In this document: piece after piece, positions 23,301 through 35,479 of the stretch
How the letters are laid out: each line of letters starts with the position of its first letter
Position numbering within the stretch: position 1 is the stretch's first letter
From: Theropithecus gelada
Taxonomy: Eukaryota > Chordata > Mammalia > Primates > Cercopithecidae
Direction: 5' to 3'
NCBI RefSeq assembly: GCF_003255815.1
Contig: NC_037668.1
Coordinates: forward strand, 87,279,783-87,343,782
DNA length: 64,000 nucleotides
The notes under the pieces: generated by a model
What the model was told of the DNA's origin: nothing
Seen by the model: only the letters and a program-made list of their open reading frames with translations
Databases searched by the model: none
Position numbers and translations under genes: made by a program

Positions 23301-23930
23301 CTTTCCAAGCAATTCTGCCCTAGACATTGTTGTGGTTTTCTACTCACCGGCCTTCAGGGAGATCCACGCAACTTCTTTCTCAGTTACTCAGCATTAAGAT
23401 CTGTAGTTGCTGAAGCACTCAGTTAAGCTTAGGGTGGAGCTAAAACCTGCCTGGGCTGGTGCTTCTCTGATACAGAAACCCCTGAAACTGATGATTATCC
23501 AGAGATACTTGATCTCTTTGGGGTGCCTGAGGAGCTCTGGACCACCTTAAGTCATTATCACCTCCTTAAGCTTTCCCACCTCTAAATGCTCTTCTCACCA
23601 CTCCCACTCCCACCCTGTCCCCCTTGCCCCAAGGCTCCTCCCCAGCCTGACTAACTGAGGCTCTTTCACAATCCTGGTAACAAAAGCATCATCTTCGTTT
23701 TAATTTTTTCTTTTATCTTCAAAAGCATCTAAAAGTAAATACAACTAAAGAAAAACCAGAAAGTGAATGAAGCAGAAAAACAATCTCAGCACTCTGATAC
23801 AGTACCCCAAAACAGTTTTAGTTCACTTTGCCTTTTTTTGTGCCATTTTAACACAGTTGAAACCATGCCTTATGTGCCACTTTGTAGTCTGCAGTTTTAA
23901 GGTGACATTATTGCATATTCATATTTTCAT
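23301..23930. other. Unassigned intronic sequence
   Basis: No gene or repeat was recognised; C-rich around 23590-23650. Confidence 0.5.
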
Positions 23931-24900
23931 TTTTTCATGATTTTTTAGAAGCATAATTTTAATAACACCATAATATTTTATTGAATGATCTAATGATATT
24001 TTTAAGCCTTCTGTTAAAGTTGAACATTTAAATGTTTACCTTTTTTTCTCAAGTATGTAAATATTATGGTACAAATACACAAAAATATTGCAGGGAACCT
24101 TTTTGTTTTCTGCATCTGACAGACTGGCAGAAATGGAATTACTAGGTAAAAAATATAAACTCTTTAAAATAGATTTTTATTTCAGGTGATACTTAATGCA
24201 TATTTAGTGTAAAAAACTTGGAAAATACAGAAAAATATTTCATCCAGCATTTACCTCCAAGAGATGGCTAAATTTTTGTATATTTTCTGTCGTTTTAATG
24301 TATGTGTAGATGTGTGTGTGTATATATAAAAAATACATATTATGTATTTTTTACATAATTATTTTTTAAATAATAATTATTTTTTTAATAATATGTATTT
24401 ATAATATATATTATATGTATATATAATAAAATTTATACTATGTTAATATATTCATACTATATATGTATCATTACACAATTGAAATAATTTATATGCATGT
24501 CATTAAAACTCTTCAAATATACAACTTTTAATTTACTGTGTAACAATTTTAAAACAACACTTTCCTTGTATCATTTAAATTTTTTCTGAGTTCTTTTGTT
24601 GTATTTGTATACATACCTTGTCAGCATTTTATGTTATTCCTTAGGATGGATTCCAGTAACGGATTTACCAAGTCAAAAGGTATAAATATTTTTAAGGCTG
24701 TTGGTATATATTGTCAAGTTTCTTTCCAGAAAGATTATACCAAATTGCATTTCCAATAGTCCATAAGATTATAAAGCAACAGAAAATAACATGTTCTTTC
24801 TGTTTTAATTTCTATCTTGTTAACTCTTAGTGAGGTTGAACTTTTTCCTTATATGTTATTCGTATACATCTTCTTTTGTGAATGGTCTAGATACTTAAAA
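23931..24900 (-). mobile_element. Ancient L1 (L1ME/L1MC-like), antisense, degraded
   Basis: GCAGAAATGGAATTACTAGG and AGGATGGATTCCAGTAACGG are reversed L1 ORF2 C-terminal and 3' sequence, and CTTTCCAGAAAGATTATACC supports this. Two partly repeated blocks may be two overlapping old insertions. Confidence 0.6.
24305..24480 (+). repeat. AT-rich low-complexity tract
   Basis: Alternating TATA, TTTTTTAA and ATATAT segments with a short GT run at 24310-24322. Confidence 0.85.
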
Positions 24901-24919
24901 GGCTAAGAATATTTGGAGG

Positions 24920-27365
24920 TTTTTTTTAAAATAATTTTTTATTTTTAATTGACATATAATTAATTATATATATTTATGGGGTACATAGTGATGTCTCAGT
25001 ACATGTAATGTATAATGATCAGGTCAGTGAAATTAGCATGTCCACTATCTCAAACATTTATCATTTCTTTGTGCTAGAAACATTCAATATCCTCCTAGCT
25101 ATTTGAAAGGATATATTATTGTTAACTATAGTTATCCTAAAGTGGTATAGAATACTAGAAGTTATTCCTCTCATCTAGCTGTAATTTTGTATTCTTTAAT
25201 AAATCTCTCCCTCTTCCCCTCTTCCCTCTACCATTCTCTGCCTCTGATATCCTCTACTTTTTACTTCTATGAAATCAACATATTTTAGCTTCAACATATG
25301 GGTAAGAACATGCAGTGTTTAACTTTCTGTTCCTAGCTTATTTCACTTAATATAATGTTCTCCGTTTCCATCCATATTGCTACAAATGACAGGATTTTGT
25401 TCTTTTTATGTCTAAATGGTATTCCATTGTGTATGTATATCACATTTTCTTTGTTCATTCATCTATTATTGGACACCTAGGCTGATTTATATCTTGGCTA
25501 TTGTGAATAGTGCTGCAGTAAATGGGAGTACAGATATGTCTTTAGTATACTGATTTTGTTTCCTTTGGATAAATGCCCCAGTAGTGGGATTGGTGGATCA
25601 TGTATTAGTTATGTTTGTAGTTTTTTGAGGAACCTCCATACTGTTCCCCATAGTGACTCTTCTAGTTTACATTCCTACCAATAGTATAAAAGAGTCTTTT
25701 TCTCTGCATCTTCACCAGCATGTTATTTTTTTGTCTTATTTTGTTAATCACTATCCTAAATGGGATAAGATGATATCTCATTATGGTTTTGATTTGCATT
25801 TTCCTGATGATTAGTGATATTGAACATTTTTTCATATGTTTGTTGTCCATTTCTATGTCTTCTTTTGAGAAATATCTGTTCAGATCATTTGCCTTTTAAA
25901 ATTTATTTTTATTTTTAGGAGATGGGATTTCACTCTGTTGCCTAGACTGTAGTGCAGTGGCACAGTCATAGCTCACTGCAGCCTTGAACTCCTGGGCTCA
26001 AGTGATCTTCCCACGTAGCCGAGACTGCAGATGCACACCACCATACCCACCTAATTAAAAAGAAAAAATTTTTTTTTGAAACAGAGTCTTGCTATATTGC
26101 CAAGGCAGGTCTCAAACTCCTGGCCTCAAGCGATCCTCCAGTGTCAGCCTCCTAAGTCTCTGGGATTATAGGCATGAATCACCATTTGCCAATATTTAAA
26201 TCAGGTTGGTTGTTTTTTTCCTGTAGCAATGGTTGAATTCTCTGTGTATTCTGGATGTTAATCCCTTGACCAATGAATAGTTTGCAAGTATTTTCTCCCA
26301 TTCTATAGGTTGAATTTTTGCTGTGTTGATTTTTTTCTTTGACATCATTCCCTTTTTAAAATTTTTTTCTTTTGTTGCCTGTGTTTTTTAGGTCTTATTC
26401 ATAAAATCTTTTCCCTGACCAATATCCTGAAGCATTTCCCCTATGTTTTCTTCTAGTAGTTTTATAGTTGCAGGTCTTGTATTTAGGTCTTTGTTCCATT
26501 TTGAGTTGTTTTTTGCATGGAGTAAGAGGTGGGGGTCTAACTTCATTCTTCTGCACATAGATACCCAGTTTTCCTAGCACCATTTATTGAAGAGGCTATC
26601 CTTTCAAAGCCCAGTGAATGCTGTTGGTGATTTTGTCAAAAATCAGTTGACTGTAGATAGGTGGATTAAAGTCTGTGTTCTCTGTTCTTTTCCATTGGTC
26701 TGTGTGTCTGTTTTTATGCTAATACTGTGCTATTACTGTTTTGGTTACTAAAGCTTTGTATTATACTTTGAAGTCTAGAAATGTGATGCCTCCAGCTTTC
26801 TTTCTTTCTTTCTTTTGCTTAATATTGCTTTGGCAATGGGTTATTTGTGGTTCCATAAAAATTTTAAGATTTTTTTTCTATTTCTGTGAAGAATGTCATT
26901 GGTATTTTGATAGGGATTACATTGAGTCTGCAGGTTGCTTTGGGTGATATGGTCATTTTAATAATATTATTCTGATGCAGGAGCATGGAATGTCTTTCCA
27001 TTTATTTTTATCCTCTTTAGTTTCTCTCATTAGTATTTTGTGGTTTTCCTTGTAGAGATCTTTACTACCTTGGTTGCATTATTGTATTTAATTATTTTTG
27101 TAGCTATTGTAAATGGGATTGCCTTCTTGCTTTGTTTTTCAGCTAGTTTGTTGTTCATGTATAAAAATGCTACTGATTTTTCATGTTGATTTTGTATCCT
27201 GCAAATTTACTAAATTTGTTGATCAATTCTGAGAGCTTTTTTGGTAGAATGTTTAGGTTTTTCTATATATAAGACCATGTCATCTACAAACAGGGATAAT
27301 TTGACTTCCTTCTTTCCAGTTTGGCTGTCCTTTATTTTTTTTTTTCTTGCCTAGTTGCTCTGGCT
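24920..27365 (-). mobile_element. L1MA-like LINE, antisense, with nested AluJ
   Basis: Reversed L1: 3' end near 24920, then 3' UTR, then ORF2 through GATGATATCTCATTATGG, TAGCACCATTTATTGAAGAG and TTTTCCATTGGTCTGTGTG up to about 27365. The copy is about 2.1 kb without the Alu. Many substitutions and T-rich expansions leave no coding capacity. It contains a (TTTC)n run at about 26798-26816. Confidence 0.88.
25894..26182 (-). mobile_element. AluJ SINE, antisense, inside the L1MA
   Basis: Dimeric Alu read in reverse, with GAACTCCTGGGCTCAAGTGA and CTGGCCTCAAGCGATCC, both typical of AluJ. CATTTGCC flanks it at 25886-25893 and 26183-26190. The last few bases of the Alu 5' end are missing. Confidence 0.9.
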
Positions 27366-28690
27366 TATTCAAAGGTTCTTGACACATACATAGATACCTA
27401 TTTTAAAGGAGTGGCATGTGAGAAAAATACAGGAAAGAGAGCCCAATAAGATATGAATATTAGAATTTGCTGATCCGTTCTTTCATATAGGACTATAAGA
27501 TTTAACTCTTAAAATTTCAAAATTTTTCTGTATGTACTTTCCGTCTTGTAAAGTTATAATAGACACTTGCTTGTTGTTGTTATTGGAGTCAAGGAATTGG
27601 GCGACATCATTTGTTGAGATATCCTTCTGGCTCTGGAGTTCTGTAAGAAAAATGGCAATATATTTTGGGTGATAAAGCTAATATCTCAAGTCTCAATTGT
27701 TTGAGAGCCAGTTATCAGATTACCTTTCACTTCTGTTCCTATCATTTTGATAATAACTATTGTTCTTTTATTTATGTACTTAATTGTCTCGTACCCCACT
27801 GTAACATGTCCATCAAGAGAGCTTGCATCTCTCTCAGTAGTCTGTTTCCTTCATTTTCTTCAAATTTCCATTAACTTTTTAATCTGTTTGCTTATTAGGG
27901 TTTCTGTCTTTCATATTAGGGACTCTCTTCAGATGATAAGGTGATCCTTGGCTGTCTGTTTCATGCTTGGGAATGGGATACTAAAAAGCTGACTGGAGAC
28001 TCCATACATGCGTAAAGCTTATCAACAGTGGTTTGTACTTGTACGGTGATCTGGATGGCTTGTTTAGTAGGGGAATCCTCTGCCAGTATTTTTGGATTTT
28101 TTCTGTTAGTTTAATTAACATCCCCAGAACAAAACTTTCAATTTTTCAATATCTAATTGTAGGGATAAAGTCTGGCTGCTGGAGTTCAAGGGGCTAGCAT
28201 AGGAAAGAGGTTAGGTGACTCCAGTAGACATTATGAAAACTTTCACCAAATCCTCGTTTTTCACTTTAACTTTTTTACTTTCAGCTGCCTATTATCCACT
28301 ATCCAGATGCCTTCTGTTTTTCCCTTTCCAGGGAATAACTCTTGAGTCTTTTGCCAAGTCGACAAAAGGGATGGTCACAGCAGTATCAAGTCAGTACTGA
28401 GTCTGCCTTTTTATTAAACAGGCTTTCAGCCAGGTTTCCTATTTTGAGCCCCTCTTTCCTCTCACTTCTAGAGATATCATCTGCCACCAATATCCTGAGC
28501 ACTTTGGGGTTCTATAAGGCAAATTGGGTTTCTTTTTAGCTTTCGTCACAATCAATTAAGGCTTCAGATTGCTTCAAATTGCTAAATTGGTTACCATTTA
28601 TCTTTTTACTTTCTAACTTTCATGATATTGTTGTTGCTATTATTTTTTGTCATATTTTTTCTTCATGGGTTTGTATATTTTTAAAAAATA
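27366..28690. other. Unassigned intronic sequence
   Basis: About 1.3 kb, AT-rich, without a recognised repeat or exon. Confidence 0.5.
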
Positions 28691-29450
28691 CCTCTTTCAT
28701 GTCATACTCATTAGGATGGCTACTAGTACAGAAAAAACAAAAAACAGAAAGTAAGTGTTGGTGAAGATGTGGAGAAATTGGAAACCTTGTGCAGTGTTGG
28801 TGGGAATGTAAAATGGTGTGGTTGCTGTAAAACATGGTGGTAGTTCCTCAAAAAGTTAAAAATAGTATTACCATATGATCCAGCATTTCATTTCTGGGCA
28901 TATACCCAAAAGAATGGAAAGCAAGGACTCAAATACATGTTTGTTCACCCATCTTAATAGAAGCATCATTCACAATAGCTAAAATGTGGAAGCAAACCAG
29001 GTGTTCATTAGTGGCAGAACTGATAAAGAAAATGTGATACATACACATAACAGAATACGATTCAGCATTAAAAAGGAAGGGTATTATGACACATACTATA
29101 GCATGGATGAGTCTTGAAGATACTATGTTAAATGAAATAAGGCAGTCACAAAAGGACCAATACTGTATGATCCTTTTTATATGGGGTACATAGAGTAGTC
29201 AGATTCATAGAGATAGAAAGTAGAATGATGGTTACCAGGGATTTGGGGGAAGGGGGAAAGGAGAAGTAAGTGTTTAATGGATATAGAGTTTCAGTTTTAC
29301 AAGATGAAAAGTGTTCTAGAAATGGGTGGTTGTAATGGTTTCATGACGTGTGAATGTACTTAATACAACTGAACTGTATGCATAAAAACAGTTAAGATAG
29401 TAAATGTTATCTTACATGTATTTTACCACAATTAAAAAATATTTGAAAAC
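28691..29450 (+). mobile_element. L1MB-like LINE 3' end, sense
   Basis: GTGTTGGTGAAGATGTGGAG, CCATATGATCCAGCATTTC, then GGGTACATAGAGTAGTCAGATTC and an A-rich end give a 5'-truncated L1MB-type tail of about 760 bp. Confidence 0.85.
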
Positions 29451-29519
29451 AATGGAAAATAATTCCAGCTTACGTTTATTTCATTCTCTTCTCAGGGGAG
29501 ATAGAGACTAATTAATGTA

Positions 29520-29650
29520 TTCAATGTGTTGCTTAAAAGTTAAATCTGTTATTTCTTATTTTACAGCTAAGGTGAGCCTTTTTGAGGCTAAATCACTTGC
29601 CCTGGTCACAGATCTAGTCATTGGCAGCCTAGGGTTTGATTCAGTTCTGG
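29520..29650 (-). mobile_element. MIR SINE fragment, antisense
   Basis: TTATTTTACAGCTAAGGTGAG, AATCACTTGCCCTGGTCACAG and CCTAGGGTTTGATTC are diverged MIR. Confidence 0.6.
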
Positions 29651-29689
29651 GAGGAAGGCAGGGTTTGTATCTGCTGTGATACGTAGATC

Positions 29690-30400
29690 AGTTCGATTCA
29701 TTCTTTCATTAGCCAGCGTTAAAACACCTTTTTCATTCCAGCACTCTTGAAGGTAGCAATAAGCAAGACAGTAAGGTTACATCACATTACCATGTGAGAT
29801 GGAGATACCAGACAGTAAGCAAGTACACACATAAACAAGACAAATGCAAATATGGCTAATTGTTATGATGGAAATAAAATGCTGGCTGAAATGTCGATAG
29901 GGAAGGCTTCTCCAAGGAGGAGACTTCAGAGTTGTGACCTCGATGTGGAGATGGCCTAAGCAGTGTGAACAAGTGGGCAGGAGTGTTCCTGGCAGAAGCA
30001 ACAGCAGGAGCAGAGGCCCAGGGCTGGGAATAAGGTTGGCATGTTTGAGGAGATAGAAAAGACCAATTTAGCAGAAGGTACTGAGGAAAGGGAAGGACAA
30101 GTGATGGGGTAAGACGTTTAAAAAATGTAGAACCTTGTGAGCCTTGGAATAAAGCAGCCAAAGCTTTCCTAGATGTACAGAAAGCCACTAGATGGGTTTC
30201 AAAGGGAAATGATGATTTTACTTTTTAACATTCTCTTGGCTCTCACTTTGTATCTACTGTATAGCAGATGGTAGGTTGTAGATACCAGAAGTGCAATATG
30301 TAATATCGTTGCCCACAAGGAAATTATGGTCTGGTGAGGAAGAAAGAGCAGAGAGTGCCAGGAAAATATAGCAGCATATTCCACAGTGTACCCTTTGGGG
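29690..30400 (+). mobile_element. Ancient interspersed repeat, family not assigned
   Basis: AAGTACACACATAAACAAGAC, CTTCTCCAAGGAGGAGACTTC, AACAGCAGGAGCAGAGGCCC and ATGTTTGAGGAGATAG give a long match in order to the ancient repeat class at 9080. It is the best preserved copy in the window. Confidence 0.5.
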
Positions 30401-30427
30401 TACTAGAGGCTATTTTTAGGAAACAAA

Positions 30428-32318
30428 AATTCTTTCTGGTAGAACAATTTATATTCCTTCGGGTATATACCTACTAATGGGATTGCTGGGTAAAATGGTT
30501 CTTTGAGAAAGAAGTTCTCTTAAGTTCTTTGAGGAATCACCAAACTGCTTTCCACAATGGCTGAATGAATTTACATTCCCACCACTAGTGTATAGGCGTT
30601 CCCTTTTCTCCACAACCTCACCAGTATCTGTTACCTTTTGACTTTTTAATGATAGCCATTCTGACTGATGTGAGATGATATCTCATTGTGATTTTGATTT
30701 GGATTTCTCTAATGATTACTGATGCTGAACTTTTTCATATGTTTGTTGGCTGTATGTCTTCTTTTGAAAAGTGTTCATGTTATTTCCCCATTTTTTAAAT
30801 GGGGTTTTTGTTTAATTTGCTTAAATTCCTCAAATATTCTGAATATTAGTCCTTTGTTAGATGCATAGTTTGCAAATATTTTCTCCTATTCTTTAGGTTG
30901 ACTGTTTACTCTGTTGATAGTTTCTTTTGCTGTGCAGAAGCTTTTTAGTTTAATCTGTCAATTTTTGCTTTTGTTGCAATTGCTTTTGACATCTTCATCA
31001 TGAAATCTTAGCCGTAGCCTATGTCTAGAATGGTATTTCCTAGGTTTTCTTCTAGGGTTTTTATAGTTTTAGGTTTTATATCTAAGTGTTTAATCTATCT
31101 TGAATTGGTTTTTATATATGGAGTACTGATTTTATATATGATTTTTATGTATGGTATACAATTAGGTATATAGTACCTAATTGTGTTTCCTAGGTTTTCT
31201 ACTAGGGTTTTTATAGTTTTAGGTTTTACATCTAAGTCTTTAATCTATCTTGAGTTGATTTTTAAATATGAATATAAGGAAGGGGTCCAGTTTCAATCTT
31301 CTGCATATGGCTAGTCAGTTATCCCAGCACCATTTATTGAATTGGTTGGGGGGGGGGCGGTGCATCTTTCCCTATTGCTTGTTTGTATCAACTTTGTTGA
31401 AGATCAGATTGTTGTAGGTGTGTGGCTTTATTTCCGGGCTCTCTATTCTGTTCCATGGATCTATGTATCTGTTATTGTACTAGTACCATGCTGTTTTAGT
31501 TACTGTAGCCTTGGAATATAGTTTGAAGTCAGGTAATGTGGTGCCTCCAGCTTTGTTCTTTGTGCTTAGGATTGCTTTGTCTATTTGGACTCCTTTTTGG
31601 TTCCATATGAATTTTAGAATCGTTTTTTCTAATTCTGTGAAAAATGTCATTGGTAGTTTGATAGGAATAGCATTGAATCTGTAAATTATTTTGGGCTGTG
31701 GGGCCATTTTAATAATATTGATTCCTCCTTTCCATGAGCATGGAATGTTTTTCCATTTATTTGTGTCATCTCTGATTTCTTTCAGCAGTGTTTTGTAATT
31801 CTCGTAGTGATCTTTCACCTCCCTGGTTAGCTGTATTCCTAGGTATTTTTATTTTTTGTGTCACTATTCAAAATAGCAAAGACATGAAATCAACCTAGAT
31901 GCCCATCAACAGTGGACTGGATAAAGAAAGTATGGCACATATATACCCTGGAATACTACACAGCCATTAAAAAGAATAAGATCTTGTCCTCTGCAGCAAC
32001 ATGAATGGAGCTCGAGGCCATTATCCTAAGTAAACTAATGCAGGAACAGAAAACCATATACTGCATATTCTCACTGATAAGTGGGAGCTAAACACTGAGT
32101 ATATATGAACATAAAGGAGAGAACAGTAGACAGTACGGCCTACTTAAGGGTGGAGGTTGGGAAGAGGGTGAGGATCGAAAAACTACCTGTAGAGTGCTAT
32201 GCTTATCACCTGGGTGATGAAATAATCTGCACGCCAAACTAATGTGACATGCAGTTTACCTGTGTAACAAGCCTGCACATGTACCCCTGAGCCTAAAATA
32301 AAAGTTAAAAAAAAATAG
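30428..32318. mobile_element. L1 (L1PB/L1PA-old) with 5' inversion
   Basis: Bases 30428 to about 31858 are L1 ORF2 in reverse (CTTCGGGTATATACCTAC, GGCTGTATGTCTTC, AGCACCATTTATTGAATTGG). At about 31859 the sequence switches to L1 ORF2 C-terminus and 3' UTR in sense (TCACTATTCAAAATAGCAAAG to an A-tail at about 32309-32318). The two parts are adjacent in the element apart from a small deletion. This is the classic product of twin priming during one insertion. No clean target-site duplication was read. A 112-codon relic frame on the minus strand (31480-31818) is ORF2. Confidence 0.88.
31036..31272 (+). repeat. 150-bp-period local duplication inside L1
   Basis: An 86-base block (from TTTCCTAGGTTTTCT) occurs at 31036 and again at 31186 with about seven differences. 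The consensus L1 has it once. The spacer contains a perfect 11-bp palindromic hairpin at 31158-31184 (ACAATTAGGTA, loop TATAG, TACCTAATTGT). Confidence 0.85.
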
Positions 32319-32920
32319 ATGAACAAATAAACAAATAAAATGTGGTTACCGGATTGATGAAAAAAATGTCCACAATCAAGTCAGGTTGGGGATTCACGTT
32401 TGATATTTCCTTAGAGATTCTCAGTGCACACCAGCATATTAAAGTCCCAATTGTTACATCACAGAAACCTGTGTACTTTGTTCAACTTTACATTTCCCAA
32501 ATTTATTTGCATGAATAGCTTCTTGGAAATAATACCTTTTAACATCTTTTAAAACTCCTCTGGGAAACACTGACTTAAGGCAACGTGATAATTATATGCT
32601 AGGTGTTATGGCAATAATGAGGGGGGCCTAACTACCACAGCTCTGGGTGTCAAACAGGTAAGCATTCAGCATTGCCTTCGTGGAGTAGGTGACCCCTGAA
32701 TTGCTTCCAGAAGGAGTAAAGAGGTTAGCCTTGTGAAAAGTAGAGAAGGGTATTTCATAGAGAAAGAACTGCCAGAACACAGGTATGTAGACCCAAACAT
32801 CCCACATCATCATCCTTGGAAAATATGTTTACAAATTTCAAGCAGGAAGAGGAAAAGAAATGCTTGAAGCATGCTGGTTTCACACCTTAGTGGAAATAAC
32901 TGCTTAAAAAAACAGCCAGA
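32319..32920. other. Unassigned intronic sequence
   Basis: No clear repeat. The section 32620-32815 weakly resembles the ancient repeat class noted at 9080. Confidence 0.45.
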
Positions 32921-33229
32921 GGCCCGCCATCATGGCTCATGCCTGTAATCCCAGCACATTGCGAGGCCGAGGTGGCAGATCAGCTGAGGTCAGGAATTTG
33001 AGACCAGCCTGGCCAACATGGCAAAACCCTGTCTCTACTAAAAAATACAAAAATTAGCGGGGTGTGGTGGCAGGCGCCTGTAATCGTAGCTACTCAGGAG
33101 GCTGAAGCAGGAGAGTAGTTTGAACTCAGGAGGCGGAGGTTGCAGTGAGCTGAGATCATGCCACTGCACTCCAGCCTGGGCGACAAGAGCCAGAGTCCGT
33201 CTCAAAAAATAAAATAAAATAAAATAAAA
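32921..33229 (+). mobile_element. AluS SINE, sense
   Basis: Full dimer with CACGAGGTCAGG-type box altered to CAGCTGAGGTCAGGAATTTG and an (AAAAT)n-rich tail at about 33203-33229. Confidence 0.93.
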
Positions 33230-33735
33230 GTAGAATGCAATTCTCCTTATCTGAATTTCAGTATGAATTGCTCATTTCTGTTCTGCAGTAGGCCTCCATC
33301 CTCTGTTGCCAGTCTGTTCTTCTGACTCTCACCTGTCTCCTTTCTGCACACAGAAGGCCAGACAGAGTGAACAGTTCTCCCCCATGTCAGTTGACTCTCC
33401 CTTCCTGGAAGCGTGGATTTCCTGTTAGTACCTGCAACTCTGTCAGCGCTGCTATTTCTGTCTTTGCATTGTTTCAGAATACTCTCACACTGCTGCCCCA
33501 TTTTTCCATCCACAGTCTTCCAGGCCCTTTTTTGCACCTGCTTTTTGCAAGGCAGCATAATTAGAGGATGTCACATTTCCCTGCAAGAGCATATTCTCAT
33601 GCACAACAGGGCACAAGGGAGTAAGAAAGCTTTACAGATGCTGGGGGGGGTCTCCCTCCTGCACCCCAACCTGTGCCACTTGGTGTAACAGAAATTCTAC
33701 ATGAGTTAGCTTTTCTTTATTGTTATTAGGAGATT
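33230..33735. other. Unassigned intronic sequence
   Basis: Overlapping open frames on both strands (33247-33688) show no recognisable protein features. No repeat was seen. Confidence 0.5.
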
Positions 33736-33739
33736 AATA

Positions 33740-33930
33740 AAAATTGACCTCATTTATTTAGTGCTTACTATGTACCAGACACTATACCAAGAATTTAGTA
33801 TCATCGTTCAATTTTCACAACCCTAAAATATGCGTTATTAACTATTTGACAAATGAGGAGAAGGAGGCTGGAGAGTAGCTTGCCCAAAGTCATTCAATTC
33901 AGAAGAGAGGCCATCGTTTAATCTTAGATT
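33740..33930 (-). mobile_element. MIR SINE, antisense
   Basis: TTAGTGCTTACTATGTACCAG, ATTTGACAAATGAGGAGAAG and CTTGCCCAAAGTCATTC are reverse MIR. Confidence 0.85.
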
Positions 33931-34029
33931 GTACTTGTAAAATTCACACATCCAGTACATAATGCCTTTACATGTTCTAATTGTTAACATTTATTTTCTT
34001 TGGATTCTGTGCCTATTTCTGCTTATGTC

Positions 34030-34310
34030 TCCGGATTACCTGGGAGCTTTGAAAAATAAGAATCCTAGGGTTCCACTTTATAACCATTGACCAGAAGTCA
34101 ATAATGGGGCCCAGGAATTGCTGTTTTCTAAAGCTCCCTAGGTGACTTTAATGCAGGGCTCTTCATACCTTGGTGAGGGAGGATGGCTGGGCCCTATACC
34201 ACAGTTTCTGCTTCAGTAGGTCTAGGGTGGGGCCTGAGAATGTGCATTTCTAACAAGCTCCCAAGTGCTGTTCATACTGCTAGTTGGGGAGCCTACTTTG
34301 CTGACACTAG
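34030..34310. mobile_element. Two adjacent hAT-Charlie MITEs (MER5A-like, MER20-like)
   Basis: 34030-34155 has ATTACCTGGGAGCTTTGAAA and TAAAGCTCCCTAGGTGACTTT, the symmetric MER5A arrangement. 34160-34310 has CTTCAGTAGGTCTAGGGTGG and GCATTTCTAACAAGCTCCC, as in MER20. No transposase ORF is present. Confidence 0.75.
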
Positions 34311-34430
34311 TCTCATAATGCAGTAGCTGAAAATGAGGAACGAAGCAAACTAATAGTCACAGGGCAGTGTTAGGACACAGTGCTAATGCTGCTGTCACTG
34401 CTGCTCTGGCTTACATGTGTTCTTATGTGC

Positions 34431-34531
34431 TCTCTCACACACACTCTCTTTCTCTCTCTACTTCTTCCCTTCTCCCCCTCCCTCTGTCTCCCCCTGTCTC
34501 CCTTCCTCCCTCCCTTCCCTTCTTTGCCCTT
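34431..34531 (+). repeat. CT-rich polypyrimidine tract
   Basis: About 100 bases almost entirely C and T on the + strand, beginning with CTCTCTTTCTCTCTCT. Such mirror-like tracts can form triplex DNA, but no function is shown. Confidence 0.9.
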
Positions 34532-34574
34532 GAAGTTTTATTTGGTTCTGACCAAGCATTTTAATTATGAAATA

Positions 34575-34740
34575 GGAAAGGAGATAGGTTGGAGTGGGAT
34601 TTGGAGTCAGACAGCTGGTAGGAATTCCCAGCTTCACCGCTTATCAAGGCCTTGAGCTTCTGTTTCCTCTGCTGAAGCATGGCAATGCTAGCAGCTGCCT
34701 TCCAGACATTTAGTAAATGGAGTTTCAGTCTTCATCTTCT
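34575..34740 (+). mobile_element. MIR SINE, sense, diverged
   Basis: ATTTGGAGTCAGACAGCTGG, CAGCTTCACCGCTTATC and TTGAGCTTCTGTTTCCTC are MIR 5' half and core. Confidence 0.65.
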
Positions 34741-35184
34741 TCCTTTCCCCTTACCTCAGGGAATGAATTTTCCTTGTGAAAAATCCGCCTTTACTTTTAG
34801 TCTTTGGCTTAGGAGATTGTTTTGAGCTGTGGAAGTCAGCTACAGTATGAGTACATTTTGTGAATTATCTCGGCCTGTTAGAGCTGGTATCTCTTTTGCT
34901 GCAGCTTTTGCATGCGCCTTCATTATTCCTATGAAGAAATGTGAGGTAGAAACACAGCAGGGGTCCTGGAGCATCCACTGGGTACTCTGCTGGTCTGTGG
35001 CTGGGATATTAGCCCTAGGCCCGGGAGAAAGAAATACCAACCTTCTATTGGAGAGTGAGCCTAGAGGTTACCAAGTAGAATCTTACTGATGGAATTTGCA
35101 AGTACAACATTTGGTATATTGTCATTTTCCCATATGGAAAGGGTAGAACCAGCAGACATCCATGTCACATTCATTGGCCAATGG

Positions 35185-35405
35185 AAAGTGAATGGGCTTT
35201 GTAACTGGAGCATATTGATCCAAACTCAAATCCTGCCATTTGTTTTGTGTAACTTCAGACAAGTTACAAATCCGTCCTACATTTTGGTTTCTTTACCTGT
35301 AATTTGGGGTGACCTCCCCTCCATCGCAGGACTAATATGAGTTCAAATGAGACTGGAGCTGTAAAGTACATTGTACAATGCTTGGTTCACAGTTGGTAAG
35401 TTAGT
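35185..35405 (+). mobile_element. MIR SINE, sense
   Basis: AACTCAAATCCTGCCATTTG, CTTCAGACAAGTTACAAATCC and AATGCTTGGTTCACAGTTGG are consecutive MIR landmarks. Confidence 0.75.
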
Positions 35406-35479
35406 ACTTAGTACAACTTAGTCCCCTTTCCTCATACTAGTTTTTGCTTTTTATGCAACTTCCTCTATGTGGAAGGAGA

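Noticed and set aside
18345..24480. TATA-like runs as possible promoters
   Set aside because: They are AT microsatellites in intron with no CpG island, initiator or first exon nearby.
31480..31818. 112-codon minus-strand frame with a clear protein match
   Set aside because: It is L1 ORF2 relic sequence inside the inverted L1, not a host gene.
34367..34655. Overlapping open frames on + with Leu/Ser-rich translation
   Set aside because: They translate a CT-rich low-complexity tract; the hydrophobic look is an artefact of composition.
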